A stretch of 64,000 bases of DNA from Carya illinoinensis (taxonomy: Eukaryota; Streptophyta; Magnoliopsida; Fagales; Juglandaceae), in assembly GCF_018687715.1 (NCBI RefSeq), contig NC_056767.1, positions 4,160,001 to 4,224,000 of the forward strand. The letters run 5' to 3'. Position 1 is the stretch's first letter; each line of letters begins with the position of its first letter. The position numbers and the translations under genes were made by a program. Of the stretch, positions 37,657 through 49,961 are shown in pieces. The notes beneath the pieces are model-generated. The model was not told where the DNA came from. It was given only the letters and a program-made list of their open reading frames with translations, and searched no databases.

Positions 37657-40239
37657 TATATATATATATATATATATATATATGTTTGTAAAGAAAATAT
37701 CATTGGAAATGTATTGGTTAAAATAGAAGTTACAAGTTCTTTAGGGTTTACCGAGCGAGATCACGCTTGGTATCCATATTCACCAATTTCTTTTCTACTC
37801 TCATCCTCTTATCACCCCTTTTATGTATATCCCATATGTTCAAACAGAAAGAATTAAGCTGATCATGAATATCATCCCTTAGCCTGAAATGGTTATAAGA
37901 TCATAGTCATGACGACTAGGAGATAGGGAAGCTTGGAAAAGTTGGGTTGATATTTTCAAAGTCAAACTAATTATCAGCAATTCCCTGGTAAAAAAAAAAA
38001 AAAATGGTTGGAATTATCTGGGAATGATCATGACAAAACCCTAGCTACCAATTAGAGATCACTGGCATCCAGGAATTAGTCATTCGTGATCTCTTCAAGA
38101 ATCTGGATATATGATCATTCAAAGAAGTTATAAATTTTTAATTAGTTCCTTTTAACCCGGCCAGTGATCTATTTAATTTAGTCCGTTCCCCCTACGCTTT
38201 CAGGGTCATGAGATCATAAATCAAAACTGTTTTCCCCCAGGTCAAGAGCAAGAACATGAATAATATATGTATATGTACGTATAATGCATGTGACAGTCAA
38301 CGTACGAGCAGGCCGGCCATATGTTTTCATGTATGGATACAGAATTCAGATGAGATGAGATAAGATGAAATTTTTTTAATAGTAGTAAAATTTTTTTGTT
38401 AAAATAAGATGAAATAGTTTGTAAAAAAATATATATTTAGATACTGAGAAGAGATGAAATAACTTTTAATTCTAAAGATTTGAAAAAAGTGCTAGTCCTA
38501 CTATTTTAATTTTCAGCTGAATTATATGCTCTTCACACACTATTCATGTCAGATTTTACTGTTTAGTATTATTGATTACTGTCTATTTAAGTTGATATTT
38601 CTAAAATTTAGATATAAAATATAGTGTATTTAAATAAAGTACAGATGAGATGAACAGTGCTCGGTATCCAAACCGGTTAAGTTTCCTAAGAAAAGTGTAC
38701 GTTGATGATCATGATCAGGGTTATACATAGCTGCATGCAGCTGCTTTCTCCAAGTACGAAAGGTGTCGATGTAGGTCTTCCTAAATGATCATATATATTC
38801 ATGCCTAAGTTCGACATCTTATTTTATACATAAATATATATACATTAAAACATATAAATAAAAACAAAATCGATACAATACATTAATTGTTATAACATCA
38901 TTTAAGTCAAGAGCTTAATGTCATACGATTCTATAAATAGAAAATTTGGATTTAAAACCCACTCTTTGTATTTAAAAAAAAAAAAAAAAACCATAATTTA
39001 AGGTATAAATGATTACGGTATTTTTGTCGCCATCAGTATACAATTAAGCATTTTGGTTTTAGATAATATTATCTATACATACAAGCTTATATAGATAATT
39101 TTAATTAATTAATTAATGCAACTGTACGTACATGAAGATGTAATTGTCTGGCATCGGTGGTACTGCACTTTCAAATAATATGACCTTTTTCCGGCATAAT
39201 TCACGGAGATCTGTAACATCAGCTAACCAAACTATATAAATATACATGACACACCAAATTAAGTCAAGCTGGCACATGCATGAGATCCATCTCCATCGTC
39301 AGTTCCAATATTTTGGCTCTTAATTATATTCTCTCTATGAGTAATGTAACGTACATTAATCGTAGAGTGTAAATATTGCACAATTTATTTGAAAAAGATT
39401 AGAATTTATTATTAAAATATTAATTTTTTTATCATATAGATCTCATATTTATTTATTTATTTTTAAATTATGTAGTATTTATACATTCTACAACTGTAAA
39501 TATCATTTTTCTAAATTATTAGAAATTATTTGTTATATTCAAATTAAGAAAAGATAAAATCATCGAAGATGCAGACAGGCTTCCTCACGATCATGTGTGT
39601 CTGCATGATGAGAAAAACATCATCAGTTTCACCACTAAATAATCAAAATCACAAGGACAATTAACCTCTAATATACCAAGAGCATGCATGCATGCAGTAC
39701 TAGAACTCATGCATTCACGTATCTCTGCATGCGTAAGAATCTAAGATTATATGTAAATCGAGTACCCTGCAATCACCTGATCAAACCTAGCTACCTGATG
39801 AATGAGTTGATCAATTCTTCCATAATTTCAAGCAAAGTGTTTGTGAAATAAACCCATAATCACATTCCCCAGGCCAAAATGGGATTTTTCAGGTCAAGCA
39901 ACTCATGATGATGATCACGATCACAGCTAGCAATCCAAAAAATATAAAAGAATTACGTACTGATTTCCACTTGAATTCATCAATGAGCTAGCCAGCTAGC
40001 ATTATTCGCACACGCAACCGCTGCGTAATTTTCTTTATAAACTTGGCATTTCTCTTACAACTTCCAAGTATTAATTATACATCTTGACTCTGCGCGCCAT
40101 GACCCGCGGTGCGTGTCAAGAATCATATTATTTGGAAATATCAAAAGCTAGCCCGGCGATTATTTTCAGCGCAAATTGAAAGGTACTTGAGCGTGCACAC
40201 ATGCAATCGGGCCATTTTTAACATTTATATATATATATA
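37657..40239. other. Intergenic spacer between CACTA and Helitron
   Basis: No gene was recognised. It contains a TA microsatellite abutting the CACTA end, a MITE-like inverted repeat (38331-38673), a poly(A) run near 38972-38990 and a TA run at about 40226-40240 where the Helitron begins. Confidence 0.55.
38331..38673. repeat. MITE-like element with GTWTGGATAC ends
   Basis: The left end reads gtatggatacagaattcag and continues with agatgagatgag. The right end read on the other strand is gtttggataccgagcactg followed by ttcatctcatctg. Ends match imperfectly in inverted orientation around a roughly 340-base AT-rich body. No coding capacity. Confidence 0.55.
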
Positions 40240-40247
40240 TTAGTAAA

Positions 40248-40271
40248 GGCAACGTCCTTTGGACGTTTGCC
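40248..40271 (-). other. Helitron 3' terminal hairpin
   Basis: On the minus strand, ggcaaacgtcc pairs with ggacgttgcc around a 3-base AAA loop, with one bulged A. It is followed by tttaCTAA. This is the expected 3' transposition signal of Helitrons. Confidence 0.85.
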
Positions 40272-41094
40272 TAGTGCAGTGCATAATTTAGACTGGAAAC
40301 TAAATCTTGATGTTATTATAATTAAGTTTTGACAAAATAAAATTGAGACGTTTGCCTAGTGTTGGAATATAAGTTTGATTGTTAATCAAAGAAAATGATC
40401 AAAATAAAAAATTGCATAACCTTTGACACTATGTTGATAAAATAAATATTAATAAAAAAAATCTAAGAATTTTTGTTGGACCAAAAGATTATAAATGTTA
40501 AATGTTGTGAATGTATGCAATAGAAGTTTAAAATATTCTGGTTAGATAGCCTGCCATATTTTTTTGTAGAATATAACAAGTATTAGTACTACAATATTAG
40601 TATATAAATTTCTATAACTCTACTTGTCTATTATGCAACTGTCTTTCAATAATATATATCTGCCTCTCAGTGATATATCTTATTTAAATGCCTTATGAAT
40701 TCAGGTACATCCTCAATTTTAGTATGATAAACATTTAGCAATTAGTTTATAATTAAGGGTCATCTCCGCAAGTTTTGAACCCAGGTGAACACAATGAATA
40801 ATCTCTCAAAAAAAATTTAAATAAAGCATAAGATAACCCAATAAATCATCATTTGAAAAGTTAAAATAAATTTCAAAATGAAAAAGAAATAAACGCGACA
40901 TATTAGATAGTAAAGAAGTTCGAAAGTAAAGAAGCAAATTTAAAGTTTATATACAAAATAGTGTCTCATTTAAGTATATAATTATACATATAGTGTCTCA
41001 TTTAACATGATAGTTATACATATAATTCTACATATAATTCTACAAGATAGTGTCTCATTTAACAAAAAAGGATTTAGAGTATCTATAGTGTAGC

Positions 41095-43152
41095 TTAATT
41101 TATAGATTCAACAGAGAGAACATTGAGCTTGTTCTGTCGTAACTGTCCATATTGATTCATCTCTGTGCGCAAGTGTATAATCCATTCTTTTTCTAAAAGT
41201 GCAGTTGCAATATTTGCTAAATATGGTAGATGTTCCTGTAATAATGAAAAAAATATAGAACATAATGTAATAGATTTTTTTAATAAATTTATAAAGAGAA
41301 TTTTTACCTCGCCTGTGTGCTCTAATAGATCAACTGCTGTCGAATTCAGAATTTCTTCTGCCACCAATCCAAAGGCAACAACTGCTATACATCTTGTGTC
41401 ATCTTCTATTTCTAAATATGCTCGAGAACTATAATTAATGAGAATATTATTATTGCATAATTTTTATAATTATTATTTTATATTTATTATCTAAAAAATG
41501 ATAATTTAAACTATTGAAGTAAAATTTTTACCGTGGTTGTCCGATGCTCATATTTTTGCAATTGTAACATAAGAATTTTTCATTATAATTATATCCAGTT
41601 GCTTTATTGCAGTTGACACAGGACATATAGTAGAACGGTTGATGCAAGTCGAGCAGTAAAAATTTTGCTTTAACTGTAAATGTCGATTTCTGCATTAAAA
41701 ATGAAAAAATAAATTTGTAGTATGAATGTAGCAATAAAGTGAATTTAAATAGAAAGAAATAATTTAGTTTTAAAAAAGAAAATTATACCGTCATTGCCTC
41801 TGTAGAATCTATAATTTCAGCAATTTCAGAAATTTTTGTCATTGTCTGCATGGCATTGCTTGAACTCGATCCTGTTAATGTATTGAAACCCTTGGCAATG
41901 ATTTCTTCTAGTAATGCATCATTTTGGGTTGCCCTAAAAAATTATATTAATAATTAAAACAATGTATGTAATAAAAAAAAGTTACATTTATAATTAAAGC
42001 GATTTTAAAAAGATAATTTACCATGTATGTAACGAAACCGCAGTTGCTAAAAGAGGATCGATGGTAAACATGCTCGTCGGTTGTGATGATAAAGATAGAC
42101 TTGTAGTATAAATATGTGTTAGCAAATATATAAATACATGATAAATAATCAACAAAAGTATTATTTTGAATGAGAAGTACCATTATAAGAACCAACTTTA
42201 ATTCGCATTATGAGAATTATTGGTTTTGTTGCAATGATGTTTGAAATTTGTTGACATTTGTCGTCAACAAATTGTGCCCACATTGTTAAACTTAAAGGCT
42301 TCAGGCTATACAAATTAGAAATAGAATTAAGTTTGTAATAATAACAATATTATAATGTGTTAAGTAAAAAATGCTATAAATGTAATTAGAGATATGTTTA
42401 AACCTCTTATCAATAAGTTGTATATCTTGAACTGTTGTCTTTCCATTAACAGTGTTGACTTCTCTGGGTGGCATCATTTGGATTGCAATAGCTAGAATCT
42501 CTATTTCAATAAAATATTTTTTGTTAGTTTGTAATGAAACGAAAGTATATAAATATATATAATAATTATTTATATAGTTATTACCTATTTCAGAATCGGT
42601 ATCCTTATAAGCATCAAATTCATTAAAATGGATGATATTGTACTCCGGAGCCTTTAGCACTGGTTCGTCATCTTCAACATTTTCAATAATTGTCCTCAAA
42701 TTGATGATCCATTGATATTCATGCGATTCGATTTAGTGTCTTGGATCTATTGCTTTCACATATGCATTGCCTATATAATAAGATTGAAAAACCTGCAATG
42801 TATCATCGCGCAGATCGATATCTTTACTAAATAGTACTGCTTGTAAACGATTTTCCTATAAAAAAGAAATTGGAGAATTAATCAATTGGATTTAAAGAAA
42901 TAAATATTTATATATCAATAGTAAATACAATATAATAAATATAATAAGAAAATATGTTTGTAGATTGAAATGTATAAAATATAATAAATACAAAATGATT
43001 CATACCTGAGGATCTATCAATGTGAAATTATGATATTTTGTTATTAAGTTTCGTGTAATCATTTTTGGAGATTTTTCTGCAACGAGTATTTTTACTTTCC
43101 AGTTTTTCGTAGCTGGAGTAATATCTTTGATTGATGCATAAATGGCTCGCAT
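41095..43152 (-). pseudogene. Helitron-encoded replication protein A (RPA70-like), nonsense codon
   Basis: Reads on the minus strand as several short exons with GT-AG borders. It starts MRAIYASIKDITPATKNWK, runs through VFQSYYIGNAYVKAIDPRH and EILAIAIQMMPPREVNTV (OB-fold DNA-binding region), then WAQFVDDKCQQI, GFNTLTGSSSSN, and a C-terminal zinc-ribbon-like part with CVNCNKATGYNYNEKFLCYNC, ending NVLSVESIN. This is the domain order of plant RPA1 large-subunit-like proteins that many Helitrons carry, presumably to bind single-stranded DNA during rolling-circle transposition. An in-frame TAA follows AIDPRH near 42736, before IESHEYQW. Exon borders are my reading and not confirmed by transcripts. 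Confidence 0.8.
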
Positions 43153-43347
43153 ATTTGCTGTGTTTACAAATTAGAAGATAGAGAAGTATTACTATATATA
43201 TTATAAACTGTATAATATAATTAAAAAAACAATAGAATGCATAAATGATAACAATATTTGAAAAATATCAGCTAAGCAAACTAAAAAAAATATTAAATAT
43301 GACTATTTATATAGCATTATAATGAGTTTGTTATTTTTAAAAAATCT

Positions 43348-46300
43348 TTATACACAATATTCTTTTGTACAATTTTTTTCATAGTTATCAATTATAGTTG
43401 GTCTTATAAGAATTTTTACTGAATTGGCAGTTTTCGCTCTTGATAATGCTACATATAATTGTCCATGAGAAAATACTGGTTCAGGTAAATATATTCCGAC
43501 AGAATTTAATGTTTGTCCTTGTGATTTATTTATTGTCATTGCAAAACTTAATTTGATGGAAAATTGTGTTCGTTTAAATGGAAAACTATTATTTTCATTT
43601 ATATCTGGTAAGAATGGAATTCTGGGTATAGAAACTTTTTTCCCTTTGTGATGACCAACTGAAATTTTTGCATCAATAACGTTACGATTAAAATTACAAC
43701 AAATCAATCGTGTGTCATTGCATAAATCTTATGAAGGATTTATATTTCTAAGTAACATGATGGGACAATTCTTTTTAAGCAATAATTCATGTGATGGCAA
43801 TCCATTTAGTGTTAAAGTGTTTAAAAAATCTTCTATTACACCTTGTTCATATGTATCAATTGTTTTATCGAAACTATAATATCGCACCATATCACCAGAG
43901 AATTTTTCAATGATTATAACATTTATTTCATCAACTGAGTGGTTTTTTGGTGTTAATATAGCTCGATTTGTCATTTCAATTAAATTATTTGAATAATTTG
44001 ATATGTCTTCAAAAATAATTTCTAATAAATAATTTAAAGATTTAGCATCATTGTTATATTGAATACGCATTTTTATTGAAATTTTAATCATATCGTTAAC
44101 AGTAATTGGTTCATTACCATTACTAACTTCAATTAAATAACGACAAAAATCAAGATCCAATCTATATCTCATGTTTTCTGTTAATTTAATTTTGATTAAA
44201 GAAGATTATAAATGAGAACGGGCTAAGCTTGCATCAATTTGTTCTTCTTTTGTGCTTTTTCGAATTACAGGTAATACTTGACGAAAATCTCCGCCAAAAA
44301 CAATAACTTTTCCACCGAAAGGAAGTTTTGTATCATTTATATCTTGTAACATCTTGTCCAATGCCTCTATAGAATGTTTTTCAGACATAGGTGTTTCGTC
44401 TCATATAATTAATTTTGCAAGACGCAATAATTTAGCAAGATTTCCTTGTTTGCTAACATTACATGTACTATTTTTTTCTATATTCAATGGAATTTTAAAG
44501 CGTGAATGTGCTGTTCGGCCTCCAGGTAAAATTGATGCAGCAACACCAGATGATGCAGTTGCAAGTGCTATCATATGTTTTGATCTAATTTCAGCAAAAA
44601 GTGTTTTGTATAGAAATGTTTTTCCAGTGCCAGCAGGACTATCAATGAAAAATGCAGCAGGTTTGTTGAGAATAAAGTCTCGAGAATTAATTCATATGCA
44701 TGTTTTTGTTCAAAAGTTAAATGATTTGATGCAAGCAGATCTTCTTGTGGAATTGTAACAGTTAATTCATCATCAATTTCTTGATGTCTAAATTTTTCAT
44801 CGTCAGAGAATATATCAATTGGAGTAAGATGATACATATTTATATTTTTTCCCATTGATTCAAATGTAAAAGAGATGTTTTGTAATACCATTTTTTTAAT
44901 ATTTTCTGCTATTGTATTTGTTAAATAAAAATCTGCAGACATTTCTTTTTCAAATCGTTCTCAAAGTTCTTTTGGATTTGTAGGATTACAATATACTAAA
45001 ATTGTTGCAAAAAGACGTCTTAAACTATTTGGCATTTGGTATAAACAAGCTTCTTCTAAACATTCTTCTAAACTACTATCTTTGTTCAACAGACCATGTA
45101 AATTAGCTGCTTCACGAAATGTGAGCACAACAATACCATTAACTGTTTTTAAATCTTCAAATGATTTTGGCTCTCTAATGTAGTTCAGTAATATTCGCAA
45201 GTAATATCTTTTACTTTCAATTGGATTTGCACTAACAATTCGGCCTATAACATTTCCTTTTTTTCTTGGAGTCCAAATTTTATATTGTTGATTCCAAACG
45301 AATTTTTCAGGAAATTCTCTGTACAATAAATTGCATGCATTTTGATCAATTTGATTTGTTAAAAAGAATTCAGTTAATATTGATTTTGTTGATAAATCTG
45401 AATTTAAAATGTTATTTAAGTTTTCATGTGCATGAAAAGCTACTAAATGTTGATTTTCAAGGTGTAGATGTAAACTATAAACTGATGGATACATTTCATT
45501 AAGTGCAAAACCATATATTTTCCATGTAGCTTCAGTTGATGTAATCCATCTATCTGATTGAAATTGTTCAATTTCATCAATTTGTTAGTTATTTTCGTCG
45601 TTGATTAAATTGAAAGTGATACGATCATGTCCTTTGTAAATATATTTATACAAATATTTGACAGCTTTAATTGTAGAACAAATTTCAACATTTATATGAC
45701 AATTAAATTTTGAAAGAATATATGGATTATACGGTACAACCCAACGATTATCTAAATTTTTTCATCTAACTTTCACAATTGTTCCGTCATTAGAACGTTT
45801 GTATAATGGAAAACAATCAATTCCAACGGTATTTTTAGATGTAAATTTTTTGGGATATTGATTTTTGCAAATTCCATTTTTTCCATACATATATTAGTTG
45901 GATTTAATATTCCACAAGGACCATGCATCATATGTTTAACAACAGTTTTATATAAGTGTACATTTTTTGTTTTATCAGGTATTTCTGCTGAAACAATTTC
46001 ATCGAAAGATTCAGGTGCATAAATTCGCCAATCTTTTTGTAGTATTATTAAGAAATGAACATGTGGTAAGCCTCTTTTCTGATGTTCGATTGTGTAAACA
46101 TATGCTGCAACTTTACCAAAAAAATTTTGTTTAAATAATTCGTTTTTTAAATCTTCTAATTTTGCTTTAAATATTCATGCAATTAAATCAGGACGATTCT
46201 GAACTTCTTCATGTGGTTTCAATTCATCTAAAATTTCTTTCCAACTTGGATTACATGTCATAGTTAAGAACATATCAGGTTTGTCAAAACGTTGAACTAA

Positions 46301-48120
46301 TGTTATTGCTTCCATATATCTCTTGCACATATCTCTTAGACCTCTAATAAAAAATGAAGGTAAGATAATTCATCTTCCAATTTTGGAGGCATTAGTTTCT
46401 CCAATTGAAATTCTATCAACAATACCTTAATATATATCTGATCTAATTTCTTGTTGTTTTGAACGAAAATAATTTAATCTTGATGTTTCAATTTTAATAT
46501 ACATGTCAACAACAAATTGTTGTAATAAACAACCAGATAATAATAAAATTGATTTGTTATGTTGTCTTATTTGTAATTTGAAACAATAATATTCACGGCA
46601 TGAAATTGTTGGTTGTTTCTTCTTCTTCTTCAAAACAATTTCTTCAGTTCGAAATAGTTCCTTTGCATTATTTGATTTGTGTAGATCATTTAGTGTTGAT
46701 ATTTGATTGTTTAGTAATATTGTACATTTTTTTATTTTTTCGATTCCTTCATGCCAACCAGAATCACCAAGAGGAAATAATAATGGATGCTATAGTGGAT
46801 CATAACGACCAAAATAATATTGAACAATATGATTTTGACCTGTATGAGTAAAAACAATAATATTTCGATTTGTTTCTTCTGCATAATTGTCAAATTCAGT
46901 CCAAATAGCTGCAACTTGTGATACTGATGGGGTATTATAAACACGTTGATCTAATCCAACGTTTGATCTTATGTGAATTATATGATTTTCGAGATTTGGA
47001 ATGTAGCTCAAACTTCGAAAAAAATGACTATATGGATTAACTCTGAGTATAGTCATTAATTGACTAATAATGGAAGCATCTAATCTTTCTACATCATTAA
47101 CACGATTTTCTAATTCATGTTCAGTATCATAGAAGTATAGTTGCAAGTACGAAGGACATCCATCTTCAGGAATTAAATCATTAATGTAATAATAGATTTG
47201 TCATTGAACTCTAAATGTATAAATTCCTCTGTTTCTTTTACATAAATTTATATCAAACTTAACTCCAAATGATGTGAAGGCAAATTTATTATTATATGTA
47301 TGCACATATGTATAAAAATTTTCAAATTCGTTTGAATTAGAAGTAAATAACTGATAAAGTTCATTAGGAACTTGACTAAAAGCTAACGATATGGCTCCAT
47401 CAGAACAACAAAAACCGTTTGGTTCATGATAAATTTTTTTTGCTCCACAATATTTACATGACGGTACCAATGGTAAATAATTTGGTTCAAGAATTGTAGT
47501 GTGTAATATTTGTCTAAAACAATGAGATCTTCTTTGTCGTTTTCCTATATTAAGAAAATAAAAAATAAAATTATTAAAGATAAAATATTAAATATTGATG
47601 TAAAAATTAACGAAAAAATGTGTGTATTTGTACATTACCTAAATTGAAAGTTAACGTTCTTTCAAAACTGAATTCATCTTCATTTAAATAATTAACCTAT
47701 AAAATTATTTTTTAATATTTATTAAATAGAATGACAAAGGAATTGAAGTTGATTGGCCAATACTGAATGACAAAGGAAATTTTTTTTTAGTAAGAAATAG
47801 TTATGAATAAACCTGATTGGTCAATACTGAAGTTGAGGTATTGTTATGAATGCTAATTTCAGAGAAGTTGATATTCGAAGGCAATCCAATCTCTCTTATA
47901 CAAATCCCTTCATTGTTGTTTGAAGAAAGAGAGAGGATATTCTGAAACTGTCTTTGCCTTCGCATTTCAAGAGAGAGGATATTCTGAAACTGTCTTTGCC
48001 TTCGCATTTCATTATGTCGAAGATTTTTCAACTCAGCATATCTCTATCTTTTTTTTCGACGGATCTCTTCTTTTTTTTCGTTTGATTGGGTACTATACCA
48101 ATTTTTTCTTGATGAATTGT
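43348..48120 (-). pseudogene. Helitron Rep/helicase, broken by multiple stops and two frameshifts
   Basis: Minus-strand frame recognisable almost throughout. Order: basic N-terminus with a duplicated MRRQRQFQNILSL motif (47930-48031), small exon around 47640-47698, Cys-rich segment CKYCGAKKIYHEPNGFCC (about 47410-47460), Helitron_like_N region, HUH endonuclease motif GLPHVHFLI (His-Val-His at 46055-46063), KHMMHGPCG (about 45920), then a PIF1 superfamily 1B helicase with Walker A SPAGTGKTFLY (about 44610-44645, other frame), Walker-B-like DE near 44396, GGDFRQVLPV near 44280 and the C-terminal TINKSQGQTLNSVG and YVALSRAKT motifs. Stops interrupt at, among others, 47201, 46790, 46427, near 46360 and 46177, 44961, 44400, 44206 and 43729. 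Frameshifts lie near 45880 and near 44690. The frame from 47470 to about 46000 is disturbed only by stops, so decay is mostly by base substitution. Confidence 0.85.
47930..48015 (-). repeat. In-frame 42-bp tandem duplication at the Rep N-terminus
   Basis: The segment gaggatattctgaaactgtc and the following ~20 bases occur twice in direct contact. On the minus strand this doubles the peptide EMRRQRQFQNILSL without changing frame. Confidence 0.85.
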
Positions 48121-49961
48121 TTTCACTCTCTTCTGGATTTATTCATAAAAGAAGTTAGATAAAAAAAAAAAATTGTGTTAATAATGTTTAAGTATATTTT
48201 TACATTTGATAATATTATCTTACCAGTCGGCATAAAGCAATGAAAAATTTTAAATTCTGTGTCCATTTTGGAGCGTAATCTAAAAAAAATTTGAAAATAT
48301 ATCAAAGATGTGAATAGATATATACATATGGCAATATATATGCATAAGAAATATCATAAACATTTATACTACAAATAAAATAAGAAAATAATTAATTCGA
48401 AATAATTTCTCACATATCATATTAAATGGATCAAACAAGATAACAAATCTTAGAATGAAACAAATGTATGAAAAGAAATGAATATAATGAAAAAAATAAA
48501 TATTCACATAACAATAATGTAATATCATCAATTTATCCTAATTATAAGTGCACTTAGATGATTATAAAAAAATTGAATAATATTTTTTCAAATGAGATAA
48601 AAATAAACATACCAGGAAGTGGAGCACAAACAGAGGAACAACGTGAGCACAACGAATTGATACCAACCAGATTGATGAATAGTCAAATAAAAGCAACAGC
48701 ACAAATCTGTATAAAAAACATACATAAAAAAAAATATTCTAACAATAAAAAAAAGATCATATAAATAAATTCTAAATTTTTTTCATTTAATATATCAATT
48801 TTACATAAAATTGTATTAAAAATTAAAAATATAAAAATTGTATTGAGAATTAAAAATATAAAAAAATGAAATTTAAAATGTTTTTTCAGTTAATCCTTAA
48901 CTTGTTAAGAAAAAAATTACGCAAATTCTTATAATGAGGTGTTCGTTTGAAAGCAAATAACAAAAAATTACTTTACTTACTAATCACGCTATCATTTACA
49001 TTATTTCTAAATAAAATGGAAAATTTTTACAAATTATGCGTGAACAAAAAATGATAAATATTATTATTAAATTTGCAATAATTATTAATGTATAAATTAA
49101 AACAAATCAAATTAATATCATCAATTTATCTTAATTACAAGTGAACTTATATGAATATAAAAAAAATTAAATAATATTTTTTCAAATGAGAAATAAAAAT
49201 GAACATACCAGGAAGTGGAGCACAAACAGATGAACAACGTGGGCACAGCGAATTGATACCAACCAGATTGATGAGCAGTCAAATAAAAGTAAAAGCACAA
49301 ATCTATAAAAAAAAAACATACATAAAAAAATATTCTAACTATAAAAAAGATGATATTAATAAAATATATAAAACAAAAAAGATAAAAGGCTATAAAAAAA
49401 CCTACAAAAAAATGGAAATGCTATTTTGTTTTATTTTTTACAATATTTTTTATTACAATAATGTAATCTTATTCTTAACCTTGCGGAGTGTGGTGTTAAA
49501 ACCACACTATATTTAATATTGAAATTCATATTACTCAGGATAATCTAGATATTTTCTAATTTTTCGAATCTGTTAAAAATTAAAACATGTAAGTCATGAA
49601 ATTATAAAAAAATCCTACTCATGTTATGAAGGCTTGTGTCTTGTCCTTAATTAATGCCCTTGTCATACATGTCCAATTTCTAAAATTTATCGGGCTACTT
49701 GCTTCAATGCCTTGACTTTTAGACATCTTATCAATGCAGAGGACATGCCTTTTAATTAAAAGTGCTGGTTAATTTTTTTATTCGAGCTAGCTTGGTCTTA
49801 TCAGTTCCACCCACCTCACTTTTTTCCATGTACAATAATTCTTCTTTGTCACTCATCATATCCCTTTCAATCAATACAATTGCTTCCTCTTTTTCGAGAG
49901 TCTTCTTAGGTTCCTCCCCGCCCCCTTCTCTTTATCTCTCCATTTCTCTCGCTCTCTCTCC
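48121..49961. other. Helitron 5' section with duplicated exon-like blocks
   Basis: Upstream of the Rep start on the minus strand. It is very AT-rich except for two near-identical blocks (48527-48757 and 49118-49349) that carry splice-like borders. The end nearest the solo LTR (about 49760-49961) is CT-rich. No further coding domain was recognised. Confidence 0.5.
48527..49349. repeat. Direct duplication of a ~230-bp block (48527-48757 and 49118-49349)
   Basis: The two copies share ccaggaagtggagcacaaac and long flanks on both sides, with a few substitutions. They are separated by about 360 bases of AT-rich DNA. On the minus strand each copy holds a GC-richer ~100-base core between a possible acceptor (cag before atttgtgct) and a donor (ttcctg followed by gtatgt), so the repeat may be a duplicated untranslated or N-terminal exon of the Helitron gene. 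Confidence 0.75.

Noticed and set aside
43400..48100. Repeated stops at conserved Trp, Gln and Arg codons could suggest an alternative genetic code.
   Set aside because: The two host genes use the standard code and all three stop codons replace different residues. Decay of a silenced transposon explains it better.
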